Source of the DNA: Parvibaculum sp. | Lineage (GTDB): Bacteria > Pseudomonadota > Alphaproteobacteria > Parvibaculales > Parvibaculaceae | DNA length: 38,864 nt | Direction of reading: 5' to 3' | Assembly (NCBI GenBank): GCA_030649335.1 | Contig: JAUSLL010000118.1 | Span: forward strand, 1 to 38,864 | Shown here: piece after piece, positions 15,888 through 25,061 of the stretch | Layout: each line of letters opens with the position of its first letter | Position numbering within the stretch: the first letter of the stretch is position 1 | Program-made: the position numbers and the translations under genes | Notes under the pieces: model-generated | Database searches by the model: none | What the model saw: the letters and a program-made list of their open reading frames with translations, nothing else | Told to the model about the DNA's origin: nothing

Positions 15888-15905
15888 CATGTTGGGCGTA
15901 ACATG
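15888..15905 (-). promoter_or_regulatory. Palindrome CATGTT-N6-AACATG at the cys operon start
   Basis: A perfect 6+6 inverted repeat lies directly after the -10 element of the cys promoter, about 54 nt before the TTG start of the DUF2849 gene. Placement at the transcription start suits a repressor site. The regulator is unknown. Confidence 0.45.
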
Positions 15906-15911
15906 GGATTT

Positions 15912-15940
15912 TTTATATTGCGCGTCAACCATACTGTAAA
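15912..15940 (-). promoter_or_regulatory. Promoter of the DUF2849-cysI-DUF934 operon
   Basis: On the minus strand TTTACA (15935-15940) and TATAAA (15912-15917) are separated by exactly 17 bp within an AT-rich tract. This fits a housekeeping promoter reading into the sulfite reductase operon. Confidence 0.6.
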
Positions 15941-16009
15941 AATATATTATTCACTATTTTTTATGTGAAAAAGAGAAATTACGGCAGATTTCAGCCATTT
16001 TTACTGAGC

Positions 16010-16801
16010 TCAGCTTTCCCGTTTCAGCGCGCTTTCGTGCCAGCGGCGCAGCATCCGGTGTTCTGCCCAGGAAAGGGCAAAAAAGAGGATGATCCCGAGG
16101 GTCGAAAGGAGGAGGAGGGCGGCGAACATTTTGGGAATGTCGAGCCGGTTGCCTGCTTCGATAATGCGCCATGCAAGGCCGGTTGTTGTACCGGAACCGG
16201 CAACGAATTCGGCGACGACGGCACCGATGAGCGCGAGGCCGCCGGAGATTTTCATACCGGCGAGCATGTAGGGGAGGGCGGAGGGAAGTTGTAACTCGCT
16301 CAGCACCTGCCAGCGGCTCGCGCCATAGAGACGGAAGAGGTCGCGCAGATTGTGATCGGCGGAGCGGAGACCGAGCGTTGTGTTCGAGAGGATCGGAAAG
16401 AAGGCGACGATCCATGCGATGATGAGGAGCGCGAGTTCGGTGCGGTCAAAGCCGACCCAGATCAGAATGAGCGGCGCGATGGAGACAACGGGCGTCACCT
16501 GCAAGATGACGGCGTAAGGAAAGAACGCAGCCTCGACAATGCGGCTCTGTGAAAACAGGATCGCCAAACCGACACCACCGATGACGGCGAGCACAAAAGC
16601 CATGAGCGTGATGCGGAGTGTGATCCATAGCGACCCCATGAGCGAGCCGAAATTGGTGACGAGGCTCGCCCCGATGCGGCTCGGTGCAGGCAACACAAAT
16701 TCCGGCACGCCGTTCACGCGCACCAAAAATTCCCAGAGCAACAGAAAGCCGACGCCGACGGCGAGCGGAACGAAAATGCGAAGGGCACGGGAGTTTTCCA
16801 T
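16010..16801 (-). CDS. ABC importer permease (SsuC/TauC type)
   Basis: This 263-aa inner-membrane permease is of the sulfonate/nitrate/taurine (NitT/TauT) class. It has about six membrane segments and the EAA-loop region LRDLFRLYGASRWQVLSELQ followed by PSALPYMLAGMKIS. The carboxy end is basic. Start ATG 16801 gives GGAGG 4 nt upstream and overlaps the ATPase stop as TGATG; ATG 16804 is adjacent in frame. It is the third core component of the importer, after the ATPase and substrate-binding protein genes. Confidence 0.9.
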   Translation of the reverse strand: MENSRALRIFVPLAVGVGFLLLWEFLVRVNGVPEFVLPAPSRIGASLVTNFGSLMGSLWITLRITLMAFVLAVIGGVGLAILFSQSRIVEAAFFPYAVILQVTPVVSIAPLILIWVGFDRTELALLIIAWIVAFFPILSNTTLGLRSADHNLRDLFRLYGASRWQVLSELQLPSALPYMLAGMKISGGLALIGAVVAEFVAGSGTTTGLAWRIIEAGNRLDIPKMFAALLLLSTLGIILFFALSWAEHRMLRRWHESALKRES

Positions 16802-17574
16802 CATGCCTCCACGTCGTGGCGCAGCATGTCGGAAATCTCCGCACATTGCGCATGGTACGAAGGCTTGGCGCGAAAAGCGCGGCCGCGCGGGAAGGGTTCG
16901 TCGATCACCATGTCATGCAAAATGCGCCCCGGCCGCGCACCCATGACGAGCACGCGTTCGGAGAGATAGACGGATTCGTAAACGCTATGTGTGACGAAAA
17001 TCACCGTCCAGTTTTCCGCCTGCCACAGCGCCAGCAGATCATCGTCGAGTTTCTCGCGTGTGAATTCATCCAGCGCCGCGAAGGGTTCGTCCATCAGCAA
17101 CACAGGCGGACGCGTAACGAGCGCGCGTGCAATCGACACGCGCATCTTCATGCCACCGGACAATTCGCGCGGAAATGATTCTGAGAACTGGGCAAGGCCG
17201 ACACGGGTGAGCGCATCCATGATCTGCGGCTCAACGTCTTTCCGCATTTTGCCGCGCAGTTTCAGCGGCAAATACACATTGTCGAAAACGCTCGCCCAAG
17301 GCATCAGCGTTGCATCCTGAAAGACAAAGCCGATGTCATCGGGCCGCACGCCACCGGTCGCGGGCCAATCCAGCACACCGGAACTCGGCGTGATAAGACC
17401 GGCAATGATCCGCAGCAAAGTGCTCTTGCCACAACCTGACGGGCCAAGCAGTGACACGAAAGAGCCTTGCGCAATACCCGCCGTCACCGCCTGAAGAGCA
17501 GTGGTGCCGTTGTCATATGTCTTGCTGACGCCCTGAATGTCGATGAGCGAAGCACCGGATGTCTGCGTTTTCAT
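16801..17574 (-). CDS. ABC importer ATPase (SsuB/TauB type)
   Basis: A 257-aa ATP-hydrolysing subunit of a NitT/TauT-type importer. Walker A GPSGCGKS is at 44-51, the Q-loop at VFQDATLMPW, the signature at ELSGGMKMR, Walker B at VLLMDEPFAALD and the H-loop at FVTHSVYE. The 'F-T-R-E' pattern after the D-loop is typical for the SsuB/TauB group. ATG 17574 lies only 7 bp after the stop of the DUF4153 gene. The ligand cannot be read from the ATPase. Confidence 0.92.
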   Translation of the reverse strand: MKTQTSGASLIDIQGVSKTYDNGTTALQAVTAGIAQGSFVSLLGPSGCGKSTLLRIIAGLITPSSGVLDWPATGGVRPDDIGFVFQDATLMPWASVFDNVYLPLKLRGKMRKDVEPQIMDALTRVGLAQFSESFPRELSGGMKMRVSIARALVTRPPVLLMDEPFAALDEFTREKLDDDLLALWQAENWTVIFVTHSVYESVYLSERVLVMGARPGRILHDMVIDEPFPRGRAFRAKPSYHAQCAEISDMLRHDVEA

Positions 17575-17581
17575 TCGTTCG

Positions 17582-19429
17582 TCAGCATCCCTGGCGCTTT
17601 TCAAATGACTCAAAAACCAACCGCTCATTGCCGACCAGAATGTCGGGAAGCACCACCTTCGGAGGCGGTGCGAGTTCGTATTTTCCCTTGTTTAAGGCAT
17701 CGATTGTGGCCGGACAATACTGCGTCTGGCGCCATTTTCCGATGCTTGCCCAATGGCCCGCCTCGTCGGTCTTGAATGCATAAACCGCAGAGCGGTCTGA
17801 CAGAATGATTTCCTTTGTCCCATCCTTGTCGAGGTCGATCATACGCGCCGTGCAAAGTGATGTGAGGTAGTTCAGGCAGGAGGGGAGTTCAGTTCTCTTA
17901 TCGGCAAACCAGTCTTGCTCAAAGAAGGCATCCGGAATCTTTGCATCTCCATCCAGCGTAGTGATGCTCATTTTGAGCGTTTCCACGTCGGGCCGGATCG
18001 ATGACACATCATAGTGATAGTGAGCATCTAATGCGGCACGCGCATTTGTGCGAACGAGTTCGTGGCCATCGCCTTCATATTCAAGAAGCCTTTCCAGCGC
18101 GGCCTTGCCGTAGCGCCCGCCATCCCAACGCAGATTGCTGAAGTCAAAGGCGCTTGCCTTGACGACGCTACCGGTCAGGCGGTTCATCTGACTGGCAACC
18201 CCGATGCGCGCCGGATCGGCAACGGGCGATAGCAACGCGACAAACAAAGCGAGAATGAAAAGCGCCGCGTAAAAATTCCAGTCACCGACGAATTCCAGCC
18301 ATGCGCCCCGCCGGATTGCCGCATAGGAATATCCGATCGCATAAAAGGCAGCAGTGACCACACAAGCCACGGCCAGAACACGTTCGCTGGTCCAGCCATG
18401 TTGGCCGACACGCAAGGCGATGGCGTAAGCGGCCAAGGCGACCAGTGGCACAGGAGCGAACATGGAAATGGTTGTGAAGAAGCGCAACACCGCGCCGGGA
18501 TTGCGTGCCTGCGTGTCGTCCTGATAAACGGCGTTGATGAGAATGAGCAATATGGCGGCGGCAGAGAGCATCAGTGCGGCGGCGCTCTTCGTACCCCACA
18601 GCAGATCGATGCCAGCAAATGGCAGGGCGAAAAGAAAGCCGAATACGATGATGCTCAACAGCGGCAACAACCACGAGAGAAGCGTCAAAGCCAATGTGCG
18701 CGCACCGCGAATGAGACCGGCGTTGACACCCGTGATGTGCAGGGACGCCGCAACAGCAAGCGCCGTGACGGGAATGGAAAACCAAAGATGCTCGATCAGT
18801 TGTTCAAGAAAGTCGAGCTTGATCAGCTTGAAAAGCGCAACACCGATCCACAAGAAAACCCAAAAGACGCCGACAAATGCGCCGGTGAGAACCACTTGAA
18901 TGCCGTGTTTCCACGCGTCATCAAAATAGGAAACGTAACTCGCTTTGAATTTGCGATCATGGTCGCTGCTGACGATCAGCGTGTGGGCGATGAACAGACC
19001 CGCTGTAGTGAGGATCAGAAAGAAAGCAGACGGCATAATGTGCGGCACCCAACCGCCGACATTTTCCATTGTCTTGCCGTCAGCACCGAGTTTCTGGCTC
19101 GCGTTATAAGTCCAATCCAAGGGCCAAGCGCGCCAGACGTCATAGAAGGCAAGCGCGGCAAGCAGAAGCGTCGATGCGGTGAGCCAAACCGAAAGTGTTT
19201 TCACTCGCATCGTGCCCATGGCCTGAATGGCGATGAGTGGCACAAACATTGAGACGAGCAGAAGCGGCGAATAAATCAGCCCGTTGGCGGCGGGCCAGAG
19301 CCTATCTTCCGCTGCGAGATAAAGAAAATAGAGGCTCACGCCTTGCGCCAGACCAATGGCAAGGCGGATGAAGAACAGGCGCTGTGTGTCTGACGCTTTG
19401 GGCGGCGCGGGGTTCATTTGCTCGGACAT
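17582..19429 (-). CDS. DUF4153 polytopic membrane protein
   Basis: A 615-aa protein with roughly ten to twelve membrane segments in the first 420 residues, matching DUF4153 (AWKHGIQVVLTGAFVGVFWV, WSFLWIGVALF-like segments). The last about 190 residues are soluble and contain a calcium-binding-like DLDKDGTKEI loop, as in FG-GAP/EF-hand-like repeats. Role unknown. It is placed inside the importer operon: 28 bp after the substrate-binding gene and 7 bp before the ATPase. GGAGG lies 4 nt before ATG 19429. Whether it works with the importer is unproven. Confidence 0.82.
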   Translation of the reverse strand: MSEQMNPAPPKASDTQRLFFIRLAIGLAQGVSLYFLYLAAEDRLWPAANGLIYSPLLLVSMFVPLIAIQAMGTMRVKTLSVWLTASTLLLAALAFYDVWRAWPLDWTYNASQKLGADGKTMENVGGWVPHIMPSAFFLILTTAGLFIAHTLIVSSDHDRKFKASYVSYFDDAWKHGIQVVLTGAFVGVFWVFLWIGVALFKLIKLDFLEQLIEHLWFSIPVTALAVAASLHITGVNAGLIRGARTLALTLLSWLLPLLSIIVFGFLFALPFAGIDLLWGTKSAAALMLSAAAILLILINAVYQDDTQARNPGAVLRFFTTISMFAPVPLVALAAYAIALRVGQHGWTSERVLAVACVVTAAFYAIGYSYAAIRRGAWLEFVGDWNFYAALFILALFVALLSPVADPARIGVASQMNRLTGSVVKASAFDFSNLRWDGGRYGKAALERLLEYEGDGHELVRTNARAALDAHYHYDVSSIRPDVETLKMSITTLDGDAKIPDAFFEQDWFADKRTELPSCLNYLTSLCTARMIDLDKDGTKEIILSDRSAVYAFKTDEAGHWASIGKWRQTQYCPATIDALNKGKYELAPPPKVVLPDILVGNERLVFESFEKRQGC

Positions 19430-19457
19430 TACACCTCCGCTGTTTGATCGTTCTGTT

Positions 19458-20498
19458 TTACTTCGTCAACTCAGCCTTGAGATCATTGCCGACGCCACGG
19501 TTGACGAATTCGAGCGTGTAGGCGCGGTGAATGTCGAGGTCTTTCGGGAAGACACCTGTGCCTGACATTTCAGCGGCGAACCTCTGCCAGCGTTCTTCCG
19601 TCATGGCGCCGATGCCGAGCGTGGCTGTGTCGCCGCTGTCGATGATGCCGTGCTTTTTGAGAGTGGCAAGGCCGTGCGCGAGAAGGGCGTCGGTCATTTC
19701 CGGATTGTCGGCTTTGATGAGTTCGTTGGCGGCGGCGTTGTCGCCATAGAGATATTCAACCCAACCTCTGATGCTGGCATCGACAAACTTCTGAACATCG
19801 TCAGGATGGTCAGCAATCATCTGATCGGTTGCCATGATGAAAGCGGCGTATCCCGGATAGCCATTGTCTGCGAGCAGAAACACCTGCGGCTTGAACTTGC
19901 CTTCCTGTTCGATCGTGTAGGGCTCCGACGAGAGATAGCCTTCCTGAATGGCGAGCTTGTCGGTGAGGAAGGGTGCGAGGTTGAATGTGTATTTGCGGAT
20001 CTGGCTGTCGGTGAACCCGTATTTCACTTTGAGCCATTGCCAGAACGAACTGATGGTGGCGTCCGCGACGAGGATCGGCTTGCCCTTCATATCGCCGACA
20101 GACTTTATGTCGTCGCGCGGATGTGTGATGAGGACTTGCGGGTCTTTCTGGAAACTCGCCATCACCGCTTTGGAACCGGCATTGGCGACGATGACATTGA
20201 CGGGAATGAAACTGTTGGAGCCCATGCCGAATTGAATCGTATGCGTTGCCAGAAGTTGCGGCACGTTGACGCCCGGTCCGCCTTGCTGGATCGTGACGTC
20301 GAGACCTGCCTCTTTGTAATAGCCTTTGGCGAGCGCCTGATAGAAACCGCCGTGCTCGGCTTGTGCTTTCCAGTCGGTCGCAAAGATGATCGGCGTCATG
20401 CCGCTTTCAATCTTCCGGCCCGGCCCGATGATGAGCACGATCAACACGGCGACAGCAACAACGGCGGCAAGTCCGCCAAGCAACAAATTGCGGTTCAT
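19458..20498 (-). CDS. ABC importer substrate-binding protein (NMT1/SsuA type)
   Basis: A 346-aa periplasmic binding protein with an N-terminal hydrophobic segment (6-28: LLLGGLAAVVAVAVLIVLII) that acts as signal anchor. The mature part has the NMT1/THI5-like pattern FATDWKAQAEHGGFYQALAK, then YYKEAGLDV and the IQFGMGSNS pocket strand. Candidate ligands are sulfonates, taurine, nitrate or pyrimidines; nearness to sulfite reductase favours an organosulfur compound, but this is inference. ATG 20498 has AGAGG upstream; a longer start at 20516 has none. Confidence 0.88.
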   Translation of the reverse strand: MNRNLLLGGLAAVVAVAVLIVLIIGPGRKIESGMTPIIFATDWKAQAEHGGFYQALAKGYYKEAGLDVTIQQGGPGVNVPQLLATHTIQFGMGSNSFIPVNVIVANAGSKAVMASFQKDPQVLITHPRDDIKSVGDMKGKPILVADATISSFWQWLKVKYGFTDSQIRKYTFNLAPFLTDKLAIQEGYLSSEPYTIEQEGKFKPQVFLLADNGYPGYAAFIMATDQMIADHPDDVQKFVDASIRGWVEYLYGDNAAANELIKADNPEMTDALLAHGLATLKKHGIIDSGDTATLGIGAMTEERWQRFAAEMSGTGVFPKDLDIHRAYTLEFVNRGVGNDLKAELTK

Positions 20499-20579
20499 TT
20501 CGTCAGGCCTCTGCATAAGCGAATGAGTTTGCAGCCGGGATGCTAGCAGCGCCTTTCCGGCGACGCCAGAGCGTCTGTT

Positions 20580-20681
20580 TCAGTTGCCGCCCGCAATGCT
20601 GGCAAGTCCGAGGATGACGCCGAGGTGAACGACGCCGGTGGCAGCGATTGTGCCGATGATCCAGAAGAGACGTGTCTTCAT
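20580..20681 (-). CDS. Tiny membrane protein, DUF1254-like N-terminus
   Basis: A 33-aa ORF (MKTRLFWIIGTIAATGVVHL then GVILGLASIAGGN) that is almost entirely one membrane segment. It starts inside the stop codon of the preceding small ORF (ATGA), so it should be translated with it. The pattern 'VVHL-VIL' resembles the first membrane segment of DUF1254 proteins, which usually go on for several hundred residues. Either this is a real small membrane protein or the stump of a lost gene. Confidence 0.5.
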   Translation of the reverse strand: MKTRLFWIIGTIAATGVVHLGVILGLASIAGGN

Positions 20682-20860
20682 GGCTGACGCTCCGTCGGCA
20701 GCAGATCACGCGCGGCAAAGGCCGCACGCGCATAGGGGTTGTCCGAGTGAGGATCACTCTTGCCGGCCTTGGTCGTGAACCACAAAGCGCCATAGGCTGA
20801 ACCGACGCCGATGGTGACGGCGAGAAAAACCGATAAGGTGAATTTAAGAAATGTCGTCAT
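20678..20860 (-). CDS. Small membrane protein, DUF1214-like N-terminus
   Basis: A 60-aa protein with a signal anchor (FLKFTLSVFLAVTIGVGSAY) and then DNPYARAAFAARDLLP. This last motif resembles the 'DPYA-A--AR---LP' stretch just after the membrane segment in DUF1214 proteins, but the catalogued domain is absent. ATG 20860 follows a G-rich ribosome-binding site. It is coupled by ATGA to the 33-aa ORF, as DUF1214 and DUF1254 genes commonly are. It may be a relic or a miniature version of that pair. Confidence 0.6.
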   Translation of the reverse strand: MTTFLKFTLSVFLAVTIGVGSAYGALWFTTKAGKSDPHSDNPYARAAFAARDLLPTERQP

Positions 20861-20926
20861 CGACGCCCCCGCGCGAGACAATATACGCTACCCATCCTGC
20901 TATCCAACTCTCAACACGGCGCAGCG

Positions 20927-22720
20927 TCAAGAGCCGGAAAGCTCTTCGCGCTTCATTTCAAGTTCGAGCCATTGCTCTTCAGCGCGTTCGAGATCGGCGC
21001 GCAACGCATCGTGGCGGGCGGAGATCGCAGCAAAGCCGTTGGGATCGCGCGTGTAGAGATCGGGATCGGTAAGCTGCGCTTCGAGCTTTGCGATGTCGCT
21101 CTGAAACTTCGGCATCTTTGTGCCAAGCTCTTCAAGCAGTCGCGTTTCCTTGTAGGAAAGTTTGGTGACGGCTTTGGCGGCACGCTCAACTTTTGCTGCA
21201 GAACCACCTGCCGATTTGATGGCGGCAGACAGATTATTCCGGTTACGGATGAACGCTTGCCAGTCGGAGTAGCCGCCGGGATATTCCTCCGTCGCGCCCG
21301 TCCCGTCGAGGGCGATAACGGAGCTGACGACGCGGTCGAGGAAGTCTCGATCATGGCTCACAAGCAGGACAGTACCCTCGTAATCGGTGAGCATTTCCTG
21401 TAGCAAATCGAGTGTTTCCATGTCGAGGTCGTTCGTGGGTTCGTCGAGCACCAAAAGGTTCGACGGTTTGGCTAATGCCCGGGCGAGGATAAGTCGCCCT
21501 TGTTCGCCACCTGAGAGCGCTTTCACCGGCTGACGCGCCTGCGCTTCACGAAATAAGAAATCCCGCAAATATGAAACCACATGACGCGGCGCACCACGGA
21601 CCATGACCTGATCGCCGCCGCCTTCGCAAAGCGTGTCCCAAAGGGTCGCTTCGGGATCAAGTGTGGCGCGGGACTGGTCGAGGATGACGGGCGTGATGTT
21701 GGTGCCGAGACGGAGCGTGCCGCTGTCGGGTGCGAGCTGACCCATGAGCATTTTCAACAGTGTCGATTTACCAGCACCATTGGGACCGATAAGACCGACC
21801 TTGTCGCCGCGCACGATGCGGGTCGAGAAATCGGAAATGATGGTACGTGGACCATATGACTTGGCGAGGTTCTTCGCCTCGATCACCAAAGTGCCGGATG
21901 CGGCACCTGTTTCAACGGCGAGGGCGGCGCGACCTGTCTGCGCGATCTGGCCCGCACGTTCGGAGCGCAGATCATAGAGACGACGCAGCCGACCCTGATT
22001 GCGCTTGCGCCGCGCGCTAATGCCTTCGCGCGACCATTGCGTTTCGGCGATGATGAGACGGTCGAGCTTGTGCTGGACGATTTCTTCTTCGACCAAAATC
22101 TGCTCGGTCCATTCCTCAAACATGCCGAAGCCCTTGTCGAGGCGACGCACGGTGCCGCGATCCACCCAGAGGCAACCGGCGGTGAGGCGGCGGAGGAAGG
22201 CACGGTCATGGGAGATGAGAACGAAGGCACCACGGAATTGCGACAGGCGCTCTTCGAGCCATTCAATGGAGGGCAGGTCGAGATGGTTGGTCGGTTCGTC
22301 GAGCAGCAGGATGTCGGGATCGTCGGCGAGTACACGCGCGATGGCCGCCTTGCGCGCCTCGCCGCCAGAGAGATTGGTGGTGGCCGACACGGGATCAAGA
22401 CCGAGCTCGCTCAACACAGCTTCGCCTTCATGCGCCGCCGCGCCGCCTGCCATCACATAGTCGAGAATGGTGGCCGCGCCGCCGAAGTCCGGCGACTGCG
22501 AGAGATAAGAGACGCGGGTGCCCGGCTGGAGAAAAACTTCGCCGCCATCGGGATCCACAAGACCGCCCGCGATTTTGAGCAGCGTGGACTTGCCCGCGCC
22601 ATTGCGCCCGACAAGACACATGCGATCCCCCGGCGCGAGCGCAAAGCCCGCCCCGTCGATCAGAACCTGATCGGCGAAAGCAACGCGGATATCGCGAAGG
22701 GCGAGCAGCGGAGGGGCCAC
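20927..22720 (-). CDS. ABC-F family ATPase, Uup-like
   Basis: A 597-aa soluble protein with two ABC domains and no membrane part, as in ABC-F proteins that act on ribosomes or on DNA repair intermediates. The first Walker A is GRNGAGKST, signature NLSGGEARK and Walker B ILLLDEPTNHLD; the second is GPNGAGKST, ALSGGEQGR and LLVLDEPTNDLD. A charged linker lies between the two domains. The C-terminal extension (LEELGTKMPKFQSDIAKLEA to the end) is the coiled-coil DNA-binding-type tail of Uup. GTG 22720 (VAPPLLALRDI) fits the usual N-terminus of this group; GTG 22774 adds 18 residues. Confidence 0.9.
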   Translation of the reverse strand: MAPPLLALRDIRVAFADQVLIDGAGFALAPGDRMCLVGRNGAGKSTLLKIAGGLVDPDGGEVFLQPGTRVSYLSQSPDFGGAATILDYVMAGGAAAHEGEAVLSELGLDPVSATTNLSGGEARKAAIARVLADDPDILLLDEPTNHLDLPSIEWLEERLSQFRGAFVLISHDRAFLRRLTAGCLWVDRGTVRRLDKGFGMFEEWTEQILVEEEIVQHKLDRLIIAETQWSREGISARRKRNQGRLRRLYDLRSERAGQIAQTGRAALAVETGAASGTLVIEAKNLAKSYGPRTIISDFSTRIVRGDKVGLIGPNGAGKSTLLKMLMGQLAPDSGTLRLGTNITPVILDQSRATLDPEATLWDTLCEGGGDQVMVRGAPRHVVSYLRDFLFREAQARQPVKALSGGEQGRLILARALAKPSNLLVLDEPTNDLDMETLDLLQEMLTDYEGTVLLVSHDRDFLDRVVSSVIALDGTGATEEYPGGYSDWQAFIRNRNNLSAAIKSAGGSAAKVERAAKAVTKLSYKETRLLEELGTKMPKFQSDIAKLEAQLTDPDLYTRDPNGFAAISARHDALRADLERAEEQWLELEMKREELSGS

Positions 22721-22820
22721 GGGAAAAACCGGATGTGATTGAAACCGCCGCCTGTATGGCCTATCGGTGCGCACGAGGCAATGGTACGAATGGCCTCAGG
22801 GCGCCCTCCGCATGGCCGAT

Positions 22821-24842
22821 TTAGCGCGGGCGACCGCCGCCAAGCTGGAGGCCGCCGCGCTGATTGTCGCGTGAACCGCCGCTGAAATTGTCATCGTGGC
22901 CCGCATCAAGGCGCGGCGCGACGTTGAAGAGGTCTGCAAGCTGGGAGAGGAAGCCTTTGACGGGGGCCGCCCGTTCGTCGCTTGCGGCGACTTCGGTGTT
23001 GCGGGTCGCACCGGCAAGCGCCACGGCGGGCACACCCTTTTGCGAGGCCTTCATGTAATCGTTCCACGCGACAGCCGCGAAATTGCCGCCCGAGGCACGC
23101 TTGGTCGGATGATTGTCGTCATTGCCGAACCAGACGCCGGCTGTTTCGCCGCCCGTGTAGCCGACGAACCAGGCGTCGCGGTAATCCTGACTGGTGCCGG
23201 TCTTGCCGGCGGTGACGCGATCATTGAGCGAGGCGCGCACGCCTGTGCCATTGGTCATGACCTGACGCAGCATGTAATTCATGGCAAGCGCATTTCGCTG
23301 GTCTGTGACTCTGATGCGGGCGGGGGTCGCCGTGAATAGGACTTCGCCATCCATTGTCGCGATTTCGCGGACGCCGTAAGGCACGGGACGCTCGCCGAGA
23401 TTGCTGAAGGTCGAATAGGCCGAGGTCAGCTCCAGTAGCGTCACTTCCGAACTGCCGAGCGCAACAGAAAGGTTCGACTGGATGGGCGACAGGATGCCGA
23501 GACGCGCGGCCGTGTCTGCGATGGCCGAGACGCCTACCTCTTCGCCAAGCTTGACGGCGACCGTGTTGATCGACTTGGCAAGCGCCTCGGTGAGCGTGAC
23601 ATTGCCCGAATATTGCGAGCTTGAATTCTTAGGTGCCCATTCGCCGAGCAGCACGGGCGAATCCGAAAGCTCGCTGCGGGGCGTGAAGCCTTTTTCCAGC
23701 GCGGCGAGATAGATTACGGGTTTGAAGGCGGAGCCCGGCTGACGCTCGGCCTGCGTCGCGCGGTTGAACTGGCTTTCAAAATAGGATTTGCCGCCGACCA
23801 TGGCGAGGATCGCACCATCCGGTCCGAGCGCAATGGCCGAGCCTTGTGCCACATCGCGTTCCGCACCGAGTTTCAGCGCATTGGCGATGGCGGCTTCAGC
23901 GGCGCGCTGGCGCTTGGGATCGAGTGTCGTCTTGATAACAAGGCGACCGCTGGCTTCCGGCAGCAGGGTGTGAACTTCATGGGCGACCCAATCGACGAAA
24001 TATTGCGGCCCGTCGCGACGGTCGCGCTCGGCAACGGTGGCCGGATGATCTCGCGCGGCAGTGGCTTCGGCTTCAGTGAGATCGCCGTTCGACACCATGC
24101 GGCTGAGTACGACGCCTGCGCGGCGTTGCGCCAAGGCAAGATCATTAGTGGGGGCAAAACGAGACGGCGCTTTGGGCAGACCGGCGAGGACGGCGGCTTC
24201 CGGCAGCGACACATCGCGTGCGCTCTTGCCGAAGTAATAGTGAGCGGCGGCGTCGATGCCGTAATTGCCCGCACCCATATAGACGCGGTTCAGATAGGTC
24301 GTGAGAATTTCGGCCTTGGTGTAATTGGCTTCAAGCCAAAGCGCGATGAGGGCTTCCTGCGATTTGCGCCACAAGGTGCGGTCGCTGTCGAGGTAGAGGT
24401 TTTTGGCCAGCTGCTGTGTGATGGTCGAACCGCCTTCGACAAAGCGACCGGCACGGATATTGGCCCACATAGCACGCGCGATGCCGCGCATGTCTATGCC
24501 GTTATGGTCATAGAAGCGGCGGTCTTCGGTGGCGATGAAGGCTTTGATGAGATAGGGCGGCAATTCGCCGAGCGGCACGACAGGTGCCATGGTGCCGCCG
24601 CGACTGCCGACTTCCTTGCCTTCCGCATCAAGCACGGTGAGCGCCAAGGTGACGGCAGGACCGGCCTCCATATCGTCGCGCAGACGCGGCAGCGTGACGA
24701 GGACGAGGAGTATCGCGGCAAAAAGGGACGCGGTGAGGCCGAATGTGACGAGGCGCAGCCAAAGCGGACGACGACGGCGCACATGGCGCGGCGCGCCATC
24801 ACCTTCTTCGGGCGACATGTCGTCGGGATCGGTCTGGTTCAT
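22821..24842 (-). CDS. PBP1A-type bifunctional peptidoglycan synthase
   Basis: A class A penicillin-binding protein of 673 aa that polymerises glycan strands and crosslinks peptides in the periplasm. A cytoplasmic tail rich in Arg precedes a membrane anchor at about 29-51. The GT51 domain has the catalytic Glu106 in ATEDRRFYDHNG and GGSTITQQLAKNLY (138-151). The transpeptidase domain has SAFK with nucleophile Ser371, SIN (AKSINTVAVK) and KTG (TAGKTGTSQDYRD). The Gly/Arg-rich end is unusual but short. ATG 24842 is preferred; TTG 24851 has a GGGGA at longer distance. It is smaller than E. coli PBP1A and lacks its large inserted domain. Confidence 0.93.
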   Translation of the reverse strand: MNQTDPDDMSPEEGDGAPRHVRRRRPLWLRLVTFGLTASLFAAILLVLVTLPRLRDDMEAGPAVTLALTVLDAEGKEVGSRGGTMAPVVPLGELPPYLIKAFIATEDRRFYDHNGIDMRGIARAMWANIRAGRFVEGGSTITQQLAKNLYLDSDRTLWRKSQEALIALWLEANYTKAEILTTYLNRVYMGAGNYGIDAAAHYYFGKSARDVSLPEAAVLAGLPKAPSRFAPTNDLALAQRRAGVVLSRMVSNGDLTEAEATAARDHPATVAERDRRDGPQYFVDWVAHEVHTLLPEASGRLVIKTTLDPKRQRAAEAAIANALKLGAERDVAQGSAIALGPDGAILAMVGGKSYFESQFNRATQAERQPGSAFKPVIYLAALEKGFTPRSELSDSPVLLGEWAPKNSSSQYSGNVTLTEALAKSINTVAVKLGEEVGVSAIADTAARLGILSPIQSNLSVALGSSEVTLLELTSAYSTFSNLGERPVPYGVREIATMDGEVLFTATPARIRVTDQRNALAMNYMLRQVMTNGTGVRASLNDRVTAGKTGTSQDYRDAWFVGYTGGETAGVWFGNDDNHPTKRASGGNFAAVAWNDYMKASQKGVPAVALAGATRNTEVAASDERAAPVKGFLSQLADLFNVAPRLDAGHDDNFSGGSRDNQRGGLQLGGGRPR

Positions 24843-25061
24843 ATCTGACAAGGTTAACGGGTCCCCATAGGCTCAGCTTGACCTCCACACCGAGCAAGGC
24901 TTGTGCCGGACCGGGAGCAGCTATGACGCCAGTATTTCTGCGCATTGCGGTGGCATTGGGGCAGGAATTGGGACAGGTCGGTATAAACTTATGGTTTTGG
25001 AATGTTTCATAGCGAGATTTTGCGCATCCTGCGGGCTTGACCGGAAATGGGTTTGTGCGTC

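Noticed and set aside
23844-24848. 334-aa open frame on the plus strand opposite the PBP1A gene
   Set aside because: PBP1A motifs on the minus strand are complete; the antisense product has no family resemblance.
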